DNA from: Humulus lupulus
Taxonomy: Eukaryota; Streptophyta; Magnoliopsida; Rosales; Cannabaceae
DNA length: 64,000 bases
Assembly (NCBI RefSeq): GCF_963169125.1
Contig: NC_084793.1
Span: 134,208,297 to 134,272,296 of the forward strand
Direction of reading: 5' to 3'
The translations under genes and the position numbers were made by a program. Positions 10,261-21,962 of the stretch are shown piece by piece; position 1 is the first letter of the stretch; each line of letters begins with the position of its first letter. Under the pieces are notes generated by a model. That model worked only from the letters and a program-made list of their open reading frames with translations. It did not search any database and was not told where the DNA came from.

Positions 10261-10263
10261 CTC

Positions 10264-11100
10264 CCACATTAAATTTTCTTCCATGTACTTTAGAGTTGAA
10301 ATATCAGGCGGCCTTTTGTTTGTAAGCTGCTACTCGGAGTTAAGCTTGCTCGTGCCTTTCATTGACCAAATCCAGAGATTCCATTAATAACTGGTTATTA
10401 GTGTCTTGGTTGTATGCCACCCATCGATGGGATGGCGGATCTAATTCAACAGGAAACATAGCCTCATATCAATAAGCCAAGGATAATGGAGTATGACCTA
10501 TTGTTGTTCGATGTGATGTTCTGTACGACCAGAGGACTTCATGCAACTATTCTAGCCAGGCCCCCTTTGCTTCTTCAAGCCTTTTCTTCAGAGTATCCTT
10601 TAGTGTCTTGTTGACAGCCTCAACTTGGCTGTTTTCCTACGGATGAGCTCCTGAAGAAAAGCTTTTGATAATCCCATACCTTTCGCAAAAACTCGTGAAT
10701 ATATCACTATCAAACTGCGTGTCGTTGTCTGAGAAAATTTTTCTTGGCAATCCATAGTGACACACTATTTTTTTACCACAAAATCCAGCACTTTTTTGGT
10801 CATTATGGTTGCAAGAGGTTCAGCTTCGGCCCACTTCGTGAAGTAATCAACAACTACCACGACATATTTGACATTGCCTTTTCCTGTGGGCAAAGACCCA
10901 ATCAAATATATTCCCCACACTTCGAATGGCCACAGACTCTGCATCTGCTTTAGCTCATTAGGGGTTGCTCGCAGAATCTTGGAGAATCGCAAACACTTGT
11001 CACACCTGCGAACAAAGTCCACGGAGTCTTCACTCATTGTTGGCTAGAAGTATCCTTGCCTTAGGATCTTCTTTGATAAACTTTTCCCCCGGCGTGATCC
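10264..11100 (-). pseudogene. integrase of Tat element A (N-terminal and core part)
   Basis: On the minus strand, 11037-10765 encodes FVRRCDKCLRFSKI (the HHCC zinc-finger end), PFEVWGIYLIGSLPTGKGN and YVVVVVDYFTKWAEAEPLAT, the integrase core. Downstream, degenerate pieces continue to LRVAAYKQKAA, stop, YFNSKVHGRKFNVG at 10264-10320. The first catalytic aspartate (WGIDLIG in relatives, including element F) is Tyr here. Several stops and frameshifts follow. Together with 420-607 this makes one integrase split by the CACTA insertion. Confidence 0.85.
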
Positions 11101-11673
11101 CCGCAAAAACCTTCATGGACTTCTCGCATTAATTCTTTTTCCTTTTCTTTTTAAACACACCTTAGGAGTGTCATTGAGTACCCTCTTCTGTATAGAATTC
11201 CGTCGACCAGAATAAACCGAGCAGCCTATCTCTAGAGGGCCCTTGCTCTGTTTCTGTCCGTCGGCAACACTTTGTGCGTCAAGTGCTCAATGAAAAGTTC
11301 CATCCATGTATCTACTGCCTGAATTACTAGAGAGGCTTCTTATGCTTTGATGCTTGGTGCGGACAGCCGCTCAACAAGCACCACATTCAGGGTGTCAACA
11401 TCCTTTGCACTTGCTAATTTGGCCAAAGCATCAACGTTTGAGTTCTGGTCGCGAGGTACTTGTTGGAGAGTGTATTTGCGTTACCAAAATTACTCCAGCT
11501 CTAGTATGGTGGTCATTGGAAGAGCCGTCTGTAAACAACTTCCAAGAGGGAGTTTGACTTTGAGGCTCAGACTCTTTTATTTGTTCACTGTCTGGAAGCC
11601 TAGTGAACTCTGCGACAAAGTCTGCTAGAGCTTGTCCTTTTATTGGTGCTCATGGTGAGTAAGAAATATCAAA
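11101..11673 (-). pseudogene. second RNase H region of Tat element A, degenerate
   Basis: Minus-strand fragments read GQALADFVAEFTRLPDSEQI at about 11650-11590 and WKLFTDGSSND near 11545-11520, the start of the additional RNase H domain that Tat elements carry downstream of their RT/RNase H. The rest of the domain to about 11100 is broken by frameshifts and stops. The + strand frames at 11347-11628 are shadows. Confidence 0.6.
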
Positions 11674-12900
11674 CTATCCAAGTTCAACTGTCCATTTCAA
11701 TAATCGACCAGCAGCTTCTGGCTTCTGCAGAACTTGTCGTAAGGGCTGATCGGTTAGTACTGTGATGGGGTGAGCTTGAAAGTATGGCCGCAACTTTCTG
11801 GAGGCTAAGATTAAGCAGTAGGCTAATTTTTCAATGGGCGGATACTGCAGTTCTAATCCTATTAGCCTTTTGCTTATATAATATACATCTTTTTGCACAT
11901 TTTCCTCCTCTCTTACCAAGACATCACTAGCAGCACATTCTGTGACCACCAAATAGATGAACAAAGTTTCTTTTTCAACCGGCTTAGATAGGATTAGTGG
12001 CTGCAACATATGAGACTTTAAGGCTTGTAAAGCCTGCTCGCACTCTTCCGTCCACTCAAATTTCTTATTGCCTCTAAGTAAATTAAAAAATGGGACGCAC
12101 TTGTCCGTCGATTTGGAGATAAATTTACTTAGAGTGGCAATCCTCCCAGTTAAGCTTTGAAAATATTTTATCTTTGTTGGCAGTTTCATATCAACCAAGG
12201 CCTTGATCTTTTTGGGATTAGCTTCAATACCTCGTGAGTTCACTATAAATCCCAAAAATTTCCCTGATCCAACTCTGAAGGAACACTTGAGGGGATTCAG
12301 CTTCATCTGATATTTGTTCAAGATGTTGAAGCACTCTTGCAGGTCCCCTACGTGTCCTTCTACCTTCTTTGACTTAACCAGCATGACATCAACATATACT
12401 TCCATGTTTGTACCAATCAGCTCTTTGAACATGTGATTGACTAATCGCTGGTAAGTCGCACCAGCATTTTTCAAACCAAAGGGCATTACTTTGTAACAGT
12501 AAAGCCCTGCATCGGTCCAAAAGCTAGTGTGATCCTCATCAGGTGGGTGCATACTGATCTGATTGTATCCAGAGTATGCATCCATAAATGATAGGATCTC
12601 GTGCCCTGAAGTGGCATCGACCAGCTGGTCGATCCTTGGAAGCAGGAAACAATCTTTTGGGCAGGCTTAATTAAGGTCTATGAAATCCATGCATGTTCTC
12701 CATTTTCCATTCGGCTTGGATAATAGTACGGGATTAGAGACCCACGAGGGATAAAATGCTACCCTGATGAATCCATTCTCCTTTAGCTTCTCGACTTCTT
12801 CTTTTAGAGCTTTCGATCTGTCTTTGTCGAGCAGCCTTCTGTTTTGTTGCACTGGTGGAAAGCTTTTATCTATGTTCTAGACATGGCTGATAACTGATGG
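11674..12900 (-). pseudogene. reverse transcriptase and RNase H of Tat element A
   Basis: Two minus-strand frames are separated by a single stop region near 12600-12670. 12852-12667 gives ENGFIRVAFYPSWVSNPVLL and KPNGKWRTCMDF. 12585-11674 gives MDAYSGYNQISMHPPDEDH, PFGLKNAGATYQRLVNHMF, the palm motif YVDVMLVKSK, KFLGFIVNSRGIEANP, then the RNase H start LRPYFQAHPITVLTDQPL. In Tat and other Ty3 elements the palm motif is YVDD. The second catalytic Asp is Val here, which should abolish polymerase activity. A 303-codon stretch remains open, so decay is moderate. Confidence 0.88.
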
Positions 12901-13065
12901 GTCAATTCCAACCATTTGTTTATGCGATCAGGCAAAGACTTCCTGGTTTTTCTTCAAAAATTCCACCAGCTTTTGCTTTATTGTTGTCTCTAAGTTTTTA
13001 CCAACTTTCACAACCCTGGTCGGATCTGCCCCATCAAGTTGGACCTCTTAGAGGTCCTTGATAGG

Positions 13066-13998
13066 TCATACTTCTTCATCAAAATCCCCAAAGTGAGGAT
13101 ATAAATCCTTATCCTCACTTTGGGCAACACCATATTTGGTGACGTGCTCACCTAATCGGCCTTGTGTTTCATCGGCCAGCTGTAACTCTTTTCTGGTGAC
13201 TTCCCTCAATCCACATCTCTTTGCTTTAGTAATTGAGAAATTATAGCATTCCCTCGCTTCTCGTTGGTTTCCCAATACGCATCCTACCTCTGCATCAGTT
13301 GGGAATTTCATGGCAAGGTGTCAAACCGAGGTTACAGCTCGCAGGTCGACCAGAATAGGTCTTCCAATTACAGCATTGTATGTGGAAGGAAAATCAACTA
13401 CTATAAAAGTAGTGAGTAATGTCATGTCTGCAAGTGTAGTTCTTGCTGTAACCGGAAGCCAAAATGACCCTGTTGGCGCGAGCCCTTCGCTAGAAAAACC
13501 ATAAATGGTTTGGTTTCATGGCTCCAGGTCTTTCACTGACAACTTCATTCTCTCTAATGAAGACTTGTACAAGATATTTACTGAGCTCCCTGTGTCAACT
13601 AACACCCTTTTGACCATCATGTTGGCTATCTAGACGTCCATGACCAGAGGGTCCGAATGAGGAAATCGGACATGCTGAGTGTCAAGCTCAGAGAAAGTTA
13701 TTAGCTCTTCCTCTGTTCGAGCTTTTTTTGGAGTTCGCTCCTCCACATTTAGCATCTCGATGTCCTGGTTGTGAGCGTATCGCTCCCTTGCCTTCCCACT
13801 ATCTCCTGCAAGGTGTGGGCCACCACAGATGGTTAATAGTGTACCTGCCATGGGAGCTAGCTGTAAAGGTGGCGAGCGTTGGCATACAGGCGCCTGCTCG
13901 TTGCCTCCTTGAGCCTCTCGCTGAGAACCTCCCATGGCTGATACATATCTCCTTAGGTGTCCTTGTTTGATAAGGAACTCAATCTCATCTTTAAGCTC
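13066..13998 (-). pseudogene. gag C-terminus and aspartic protease of Tat element A
   Basis: From 13998 downward the minus strand reads ECNELKDEIEFLIKQGHLRR (after the gag zinc knuckle in element F), then a Pro/Gln-rich linker, ELITFSELDTQHVRFPHSDP and, after a stop, [13 protein letters not shown] near 13610-13570, the protease catalytic loop with an intact DTGS. The C-terminal piece at 13311-13066 reads MKFPTDAEVGCVLGNQREAR, the pro/RT linker. The gag body is absent because the element is cut at about 14008. Confidence 0.8.
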
Positions 13999-14009
13999 GT
14001 TACACTCAA

Positions 14010-17000
14010 GTGTTCACCTTGACTCAGGCAGAGGCCGAGCCTAGTCCCTCGGTAGTGACAGGTCAGCTTTCTAGCACTGGCTCTCCTTTTATTGTATTGA
14101 TTGACTCTGGTGCTACACATTCATTTGTTTCTAGTAAGGTGATTGATAGACTGTGTAGACCTAGTGAGTACTATACTGCAGGGTTTGGGACTATATTGCC
14201 AACAGGGGAACTGGTAGTTTCTAGGAGGTGGTTTAGAGCACTGCCAATGATAGTTGATTGTAGGGAGTTATCAGTAAACCTGATTGAGTTGGGTATGGAG
14301 GACTTTGACATGATTTTGGGCATGGATCGGTTGGTTAGATACGGAGCTACTATTGATTGTAGGAAGAAAATGGTGACATTTGAGCTGGAGGGTGAGGATC
14401 CCTTTGTTTTCATGGGTAAAGTATGTGGACCTTGCGTACCCATGATATCAGCGTTGAGAGCCAGGGACCTACTACAGGGAGGGTGTATAGGTTTCCTGGC
14501 GAGTGTGGTGGATACTACTAGAGTGTTGCCAGCAAGGCCGGAGGAGACCAGATTAGTTCGTGAGTTCTTGGATGTGTTCCCTGAAGATTTACTAGGGTTG
14601 CCACCGCACAGGGAGATTCAATTTGTTATTGAGTTGGCACCAGGGACAGAGCCAGTGTCGAGGGCACTGGTAGAATTGAAGGAATTAAAGATACAGTTGT
14701 AGGAACTTCTGGATTTAGGGTTTATCAGGACTAGTTTTTCGCCATGGGGTGCTCCATTTTTGTTTGTGAAGAAGAAGGACGGGACTTTGAGGATGTGTAT
14801 AGACTACAGAGAGTTTAACAAGTTGACTATCAAGAATAAGTATCCTCTACCAAGGATTGACAACTTGTTCGATCAGCTGCAGGGAAAGACGGTATTCTCA
14901 AAGATTGATCTTCGATCTGGTTATCACCAGCTGAGGATCAAGGATGAGGATATATCAAAGATGGCCTTCCGAATGAGGTATGGGCACTATGAGTTTCTGG
15001 TCATGTCGTTTGGTTTGACCAATGCCCCAGCAGCCTCCGTGGACTTAATGAACATGGTGTTCAAGGACTTCTTGGATCAGTTCATCATTATCTTCATCGA
15101 TGACATTTTAGTGTACTCCCATTCAGAGGCAGAGCACGAGCTACATCTTCGACAGGTCTTGCAGAGGTTATGAGAGCACCAGTTGTCTGCCAAATTTAAG
15201 AAGTGTGATTTATGGCTACCAGAAGTGACATTCCTTAGACATAGTTGGCGAAGATGGGATTAAAGTGGATCCATCTAAGGTGGAGGCAGTGAGAGATTGG
15301 CCAAGGCCATGGAACGCCTTGGAGGTTTGGAGCTTCCTTGGGTTAGCAGGTTACTACAGATGGTTTGTGGAAGGGTTCTCGAAGAGTGCTACACCAATGA
15401 CAGAATTGACACGGAAGAATTTGATGTTCGTCTGGTTAGACAAGTGTGAGAAAAGTTTTCAAGAATTGAAGCGCCGAGTTATTACTGCACCTATGCTGAG
15501 TCTTCCTTCAGAGGAAGGGAAGTTTGTGGTTTATTGCGACGCGTCGAGGTTGGGTTTAGGCTGTGTGTTGATACAGAACGAGAAGGTTATAACTTATGCG
15601 TCACGACAGCTGAAGGAGTATGAGCAGCGATATCCTACCCATGATTTGGAGTTAGCAGCGGTGGTATTCGCACTAAAGGTTTGGCGACATTATCTGTACA
15701 GGGAGAAGTGCGAAATATACACCAATCATAAGAGTTTGAAGTACTTCTTCACGCAAAAGGACCTAAAATGAGGCAAAGGCATTGGCTGGAGTTGGTAAAG
15801 GACTATGATTGTGATATTCTTTGCCACCCAGGGAAAGCCAATGTGGTGGCAGATGCATTGAGTCGGACAGGCTCGGGGCAGTTATTTAGTTCCACTCAGA
15901 TTTTGAGGGAGTTGGCTGACGAGATGTCTAGAGCGAGGATAGAGTTGGTGGTGGGACGGTTGGCCAACATTACTCTCCAGTCGACCCTATTAGAGCGGAT
16001 TAAGGAAGGTCATCTAGTGGATGCTCAACTACAAGAGGTTAGAGAGAATTTCTTAGCGGGGGCAGCTAAGGACTATTCTATTTCTGAGGTCGGTTTACTA
16101 CGGTATCAGGGTCGGATTTGTGTTCCAACTGATGTACGAATTAGATGTGAGATATTGGATGAATCGCATACTACGCCGTACTCACTTCATCTGGGTACCG
16201 CTGAGATGTATCAGGATCTACAGACGTTGTATTGGTGGCCCGAAATGAAGAAGGATGTGGTGGAGTATGTGGCCAGGTGTTTAAATTTTCAGTAGGTGAA
16301 AGTTGAGCATCAGTGACCAGCCTTTGGATATTCCCGAGTGGAAATGGGAGGATATTACGATGGACTTTGTGGTAGGTTTACCCAGGACAGTGGGGAATCA
16401 TGACTCAGTGTGGGTGATAGTAGATAGAAACACCAAGTCATCTCATTTTCTTCCAGTGAAGATGAAATATACGGTGGATCAGTATGCTGAGTTGTATGTG
16501 AGGGAGATTGTACGTCTTCATGGGGTTCCTACGTTTATTGTGTCAAACTGGGATCCTACCTTTACCTCCAAGTTTTAGGGTACTTTGCAGAAGGCTATGG
16601 GGACTCAGTTGAAGTTCAGCATGACCTTTCATCCTCAGACTGATGGACCGTCTGAGAGGACGATTCAGGTGTTGGAGGATATGCTTAGGGCATGCGTAAT
16701 TGACTTTGAGGGATCTTGGAGTAAGTATCTCCCATTGATTGAATTTTAGTATAACAACAGTTATCAATCGACAATAAGATTTGCCCCATATGAGATGTTA
16801 TATGGGAGGAGATGTAGATCACCCATTCATTGGGATGAGATGGGTGAGAGGAAGTATTTGGGGTCGAACATGGTTTAGAAGACCAATGAAGCTATTGAGA
16901 AGATTCAAGCTAGACTGCTAGCTTCGCAGAGCAGACAGAAAAGCTACGTTGATCCTAAGCATATGGATGTGGAGTTCCAGGTTGGGGACCACGTATTTCT

Positions 17001-17400
17001 GCGAGTTTCACCACTGCAAGGGGTGAGGATGTTTGGGAAGAAGGGCAAGCTGAGCCTTAGATTCATCGGACCTTTTGAGATCCTGGAAAGGATCAGACAG
17101 GTGGCTTACATGTTAGCTTTGCCACCGTTGTTGTCGAGAGTTCATGACATATTCCATGTTTCTATGCTCCGAAAGTATGTCTCAGATACGACACATGTAT
17201 TGAAGTACGAAGACTTGGAATTGCAGATATATTGTTCCTATGAGGAGCGACCGATTCAGATTTTGGATTGGAAGGATATGGTTCTACGGAATAAGACAAT
17301 TCCTCTGGCAAAAGTGTTATGGAGGAATAGTAGGGTCGAAGAGGCGACCTGGGAGCTTGAGTCAGTGCTGTGGGATCAATATCCCGAGTTATTCAGGTAA
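14010..17400 (+). pseudogene. pol polyprotein of element B (protease, RT, RNase H, integrase, chromodomain)
   Basis: Protease 14010-14400 with FIVLIDSGATHSFVSSKVID intact. RT 14560-15400 with [31 protein letters not shown], the catalytic FIDDILVYS, and stops near 14701 and 15171. RNase H 15520-15830 with [15 protein letters not shown] and [17 protein letters not shown]. Integrase 15830-17000 with the zinc finger degraded (CLNFQ for CxxC) and core [10 protein letters not shown]. The second catalytic Asp is Asn (VSNWDPTF for VSDRDPTF in element E). The C-terminal chromodomain region ends [20 protein letters not shown] at 17397. About six frame breaks make it non-functional. Confidence 0.92.
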
Positions 17401-17424
17401 AATTTCGAGGAAAAAATTCTCAGT

Positions 17425-17437
17425 AGGAGGGGATAGT
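17425..17437 (+). other. polypurine tract of element B
   Basis: AGGAGGGGATAGT immediately before TGTAACGACC. It has the same form as the tract of element E (GGAGGGGATAGT before TGTAATG, minus strand at 60676-60690). It primes plus-strand synthesis in reverse transcription. Confidence 0.85.
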
Positions 17438-19886
17438 TGTAACGACCCAAAAATCACTAATAAGGCTTAAGGGCCTTAATTAGTATACCGGGAGGGCATA
17501 ATTGGTTTATGTGTGATTTAAATGAATTAATGCATGATTATGTGATAAGCATGCTTATATGATTATATGTATATGTGAAATGCATGACTACGAGTATTAG
17601 TATGCATATAGGCCCTATTTAGCTTATAGGGGCATACTTGTAATTTTAGCCTGTTGAGGGCATAAATGTGATTATTTGTGATAAATTGTTAAGACCACAT
17701 TATTATGTGGATGTATTTGCAACTTAAGGCTCGAGGCGGTCCTACTGAGCGGTTTAGCAAAATAGTCATGGTGGGGATTTATACCCAGCTCAGGGGAGCC
17801 TGGGGGTATTTCTGGGAATTTGGGAAATATGTTGGAGACTATTTGACATTGGGGAAAATAATTGGTGATTAATTAGATGACGGGATTTAAGTGTTAAACG
17901 TTAGGGACACTTGAGGAATTAGCGGGAATTGGGAGCAAATGGCCAAAATGCCCTTAGAGTGATTAAGAGACTTGGATTTAATTGGCAGATAAATGAGGTA
18001 TTCTGTTCATTTTAGACTCTAGTGGATGTTGTAGAAAGGGGTAGAAGCTGAAAAGGAAAGGAAAGAATAGAAGGAAAAAAAACATAATACTCACTTACCT
18101 CTCTTTCTCTCCCCCACGATCACTTCCTCTCTCACTCTCCCTTGAGAATTTTTGAAGCTAAGAACTCAGAGGAAGTCTAGAATTGGTTTGGGGTGTTGAT
18201 CCATGGAGAAGCTAAGGGATTCAGTTGGAGTTAGCTACCAATTAAGTTAAGGTTTAAAGGTTTTGTCTGAATTTTCTGGGTTTGTGAGGTTGAATTCTGA
18301 ATTTGGATTTTGGATGGAAATTTAAGGACATGAGCTTGGGGATTTGAGGAATTAAAGTCTGGAAGGGCATTGAAGGCAACCTAGGGTTGAATTCACTCAC
18401 CTAAGGTAACAAATTCTGACTTTGTTTATCTGGGTTTCTGGTTTTTTTGATGAAGTTCTTGAGCTTCAAGCTCAATTCTGGTTTTCCGTGTTTGATGATG
18501 CTTGTGGCCAAGTTTTGATGTTGTTAGGTCATGTTGAATGAGATATAGTGGATGGTAGGCTCAATTTGGAGTTTAGTTGAAGTTTGGAATGGGTCTTTGG
18601 AGCTTTGGCTCGGGGAAGGTGGAAGGAAAACCCAGAAAAGTTTGCATGTGCTGGTTGTAGCGCTAGGTAGGGGTGCTACAGCGCTAGGCCACATTTTCAG
18701 GGGGGCTTGAGTCTCTAAATCCAGCGCTGTAGCACCCACCATGTAGCGCTGTAGCGCTGCCCTGCCTCCAGAAATGGGTTTTGAGTATTTTTCTTAGGGT
18801 TTTCACTTGGGGGCTCGGGGGTCGATTCCACCACCCTGTTTGGTGGTATTGGGCTTCCTGAGAGCTTGGGATTGGTTCCAAAGTTGGGTTACAGAATTGA
18901 ATGTTAATGAGGATTCTATTTTACGATTGTGACTAGGTGTACGCTAGGGCTCAGATGAGATCGTGCTCGAGGGTCATCTCAATTAGTCAAAGCACTCGGA
19001 ATCAAAGGTAAGAAAATTGCACCCAGTTATGTGGTTATATTTGGACTAAGAGTTCCCGATACTTGTATATAATGTTGTACGATGGTATTATGCCATGTGA
19101 GCATGAAATAAACGGCCTAAGAGTGTTGGAATTAATGATGGCGCACAAGGACGCGGCTCGGGCACTGGTAGCTGAGGTTAAGTATATAATCACTGAGCTC
19201 AGCCTAAGCAAGCCGGAGTCAGTGGGACAATCAGAGGGTGCGGCCTAAGGGCATCGACCCTGGATTTTGTGTGATATGTTTATTGTTATTAATCTGATGA
19301 TTATGGCATGTTTATTATTTGATTGATTGATTATTGGTTTCCAGATTGATATCATTGATTATGTGAACAGTGTGACCTGCTGAGTATCTGATTGATGATT
19401 TGTGAATTATCTGATTGATGATTTGTGAATTATCTGACTGTTGATTATCATTTATGCACTGCATTATGGTTTTCTTGCTGGGCCTTGGCTCATGGGTGCT
19501 ACGTGGTGCAGGTAAAGGCAAGGGCTAGGTGGACTAGTCCTGAGTTAGAGAGCTCTGGGGCAGAATATACATAGTCAACTGATTGGCCGCCACGGTCGAG
19601 GGTTGGTACAAGGACAGGTGAACCTAAAGTGTCTATTTTTCCATTAGAGTGGCTTGTGGTTGTACATAAACTTTGAAATTTTGTAATTTGTCCTTTAAAA
19701 CCTATTTCGGGATCCCATGTGTTAAACGTTTATTTTAAAGAGAAATTTCCTCTTTATGACCAAAATATTTTAACCCTAACCTAATTACGACTTTAGGGTC
19801 ACATTTTAAACTATATAACTTGATTAGCAAGTTTTGCACCTTTATAATAACACAGTGTAACGACCTTGGTTATCCAGGGTGTTACA
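17438..19886 (+). repeat. 3' LTR of element B (2,449 bp)
   Basis: Starts TGTAACGACCC right after the polypurine tract and ends GGGTGTTACA. The length is almost the same as the LTR of element E (2,452 bp) and solo LTR S (2,368 bp), with shared blocks such as GAGGGCATAAATGTGATTAT, a TGCTGGGCCTTGGCTCA block near the 3' end, and GCAGGTAAAGGCAAGGGCTA. At 18655-18770 it carries a cassette of self-complementary AGCGCT words. A short tandem repeat, ATTGATGATTTGTGAATTATCTG twice, lies at about 19388-19440. There is no supported coding sequence. Confidence 0.88.
18655..18770 (+). repeat. self-complementary GCGCTGTAGCGC cassette in the LTR of B
   Basis: Contains TAGCGCTAGG, TGCTACAGCGCTAGG, CCAGCGCTGTAGCA and TAGCGCTGTAGCGCTG. 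The second and third are nearly perfect reverse complements of each other, so RNA from here could form stems or pair with another copy. Flanks (GGAAAACCCAGAAA before, TTGGGGGCTCGGGGG after) match those around a different palindromic word in solo LTR S. Confidence 0.7.
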
Positions 19887-20960
19887 TTGGTACCCCATGA
19901 AGTCTCACAATCTCACTAACATAAAACTATGCATACTGGTCTACTGAATAGGTTGTCTTTACTGGCAAGAAATGAGCAAACTTAGTGAGTCTATCCGCCA
20001 GGCAGAGTCATGCTTTTTTGTGGTCCTAGGTAACCCTACCACAAAATCCATTACTATGTCTTCCCACTTCCATTCTGGGATATAGAGTGGTTGTAGTTGC
20101 CCGACGAGCCTTTGGTTTTCTACTTTCACTTGCTGACATGTCAGACATATGGCGACAAACTCAACATTATCTTTCTTCATTCTAGGCCACCAATACAATG
20201 CTTTAAGATCTTGGTACATCTTAGTCGACCCTAGATGTAAGGAATACGGTGTTTTATGTGCCTCTTTCATAATACTCGTCTTAATCTCATCCTTATTAGG
20301 CACACAGACCATGTCCTTGTATCGCAGCAACCCTCCTTTGGACATATAAAAGTCACCCCTACCACTTTCTTGTACCAGAGCCTCTTGTTTCATTAGGGCT
20401 TTTTCTATCTTCTTCCCTTCTCTAATTTGTTCCATTAGGGAGGATTGTAGAGTGAGGTTTGCTAGGCCTCCTGTTACCAACTCAATTCCCGCACTTATAA
20501 TCTCTTTCTGCAGAGGTGCCTCTATTGTACTCAGGGCTGAGACATTTCCATGTCCTCGACTACTCAATGCATTAGACACCACATTGTCCTTACCTGGATG
20601 GTATAGAATCTCCCTGTCATAATCCTTTACTAGTTCCAACCACCTTTGTTGTCTCATATTTAGCTCTTTCTGGGTGAATAAGTACTTCATACTTTTATGA
20701 TCAGTGTAAATCTCCCACTTATCTTCGTATAAGTGGTGTCTCCATATCTTGAGTGCAAAAACTACCACTGCCAACTCTAGATCATCGGTAGGATACCTCT
20801 GTTCATAATTCTTGAGCTGTCTCGAGGAATAAGCTACAACCTTCCCATTTTGCATCAATACGCATCCTAAGCCATTTTTGGACGCATCACAATACACCGT
20901 GAATCTTTCCCCTTCAGTGGAAACACAAAGGATCAGTGCAGAGATTAACTTATTCTTCAT
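19887..20960 (-). pseudogene. RNase H and integrase N-terminal half of element C
   Basis: A 333-codon open frame on the minus strand: [36 protein letters not shown] and [18 protein letters not shown] for RNase H, then [13 protein letters not shown], the HHCC integrase zinc finger ([11 protein letters not shown] ... [13 protein letters not shown]) and the start of the core, [19 protein letters not shown]. From 19958 to 19887 degraded sequence still reads [16 protein letters not shown], stop, FYVSEIVRLHGVP, after which the LTR of B cuts in. This fixes B as an insertion into C. Confidence 0.9.
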
Positions 20961-21960
20961 AGTCTGAAAACTCTCTTAACACTTCTAAGTCCATGTGAAC
21001 TTTTGGTGTTTACGGGTCAAGTTGGTCAAGGGTGTGGCAGTCTTAGAGAAACCCTCAAAAAATTTCTGATATTAACCTGTAAATCCTAAGATTTGAACCT
21101 CTGAGGCATTTTTGGGTTGGGGCCAGTCTCTAATGGCCTCGATCTTGCTGGGTCCACTACTATTACATTATTGGACACTATATGCCCTAGGAAAGTCACT
21201 TGTTCCAACCAAAATTAACACTTACAAAACTTAGCATAAAGTTGATGCTCTCATAGTCTATTGAGCATCGACATCAAATGCTCCTCATGCTCCTCCTTAG
21301 TCTTTGTGTAGAAAATGATATTGTCTATAAACACCACTACGAATTTATCCAAGTAGTCCTTAAACATTTTGTTCATCATGTCCATGAATGTCGCTGGGGA
21401 AGTAGTGAGTCCAAAAGACATTACTAAGAACTCATAGTCCCCATAACTGGTTCTAAATGTTGTTTTGGGAATGTCTCCCTACTTCACCTTTAACTGATGA
21501 TACCCCGATCGTAGATAAATCTTAGAGAACACTGCTGCCCTTTGCAGTTAGTCAAAAAAGGTCGTCTATCCTAGGCAAAGGAGACTTGTTCTTGATTGTG
21601 TCCTTATTGAGTTCTCGATATTCAATGTACATCCTCATGCTTCCATCCTTCTTCTTCACAAACAGTACTAATGCCCCCATGGCGAATGACTAAGTCGAAT
21701 GAAACCTTTGTCTAACAACTCCTACAACTGGTTCTTAAGTTCTTTCAACTCTATAGGTGCCATTCGGTAAGGTGCCTTGGATATCGATGTTGTTTCTGGT
21801 GCAATTTCGATCACAAATTTGATTTCTCTGTCCGGGGGGTAAACCTGGTAAGTCCTCGAGAAATACTTATGGAAACTCACAGACTATGTGAATATCTTCT
21901 GGTTTCATTTCAGTCTCTCTAGATTTATCTACAACACTTGCCAAGTATACTGAGCAACCA
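20961..21960 (-). pseudogene. reverse transcriptase of element C, heavily degraded
   Basis: No long frame survives, but minus-strand fragments are recognisable: the FVDDI-type palm region near 21310-21340 ([15 protein letters not shown]), [19 protein letters not shown] near 21370-21420, and the pre-palm block that pairs with [13 protein letters not shown] near 21490-21530. These match the RT of elements B and E in the expected order between protease and RNase H. Confidence 0.75.
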
Positions 21961-21962
21961 TG

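Larger units (their letters stand above)
1..14008 (-). mobile_element. Tat-lineage Ty3/gypsy retrotransposon remnant (element A), split by a CACTA insertion
   Basis: On the minus strand, read from high to low coordinates, the order is gag tail, aspartic protease, reverse transcriptase, RNase H and integrase, ending in the post-integrase region at the left window edge. The domain wording matches element F (42914-56243), for example LKDEIEFLIKQGHL in the gag tail and GPNWEGPYQ in the integrase tail, which places it in the Tat lineage. It is cut at about 14008, where it abuts the oppositely oriented element B, so the 5' LTR and most of gag are missing. The 3' LTR, if present, is beyond the window. 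Stops and frameshifts are common and one integrase catalytic residue is replaced, so it is dead. Bases 611-10260 are a later CACTA insertion. Confidence 0.85.
14008..19886 (+). mobile_element. 5'-truncated Tekay/Del-type chromovirus (element B)
   Basis: On the + strand it begins at the gag/protease border (VFTLTQAEAEPSP) and runs through protease, RT, RNase H, integrase with chromodomain, polypurine tract and a full 3' LTR ending at 19886. Gag, primer-binding site and 5' LTR are missing, so no target duplication can be checked. The right end sits inside the integrase of element C, so B originally inserted into C. The left end abuts element A head-to-head. Confidence 0.88.
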
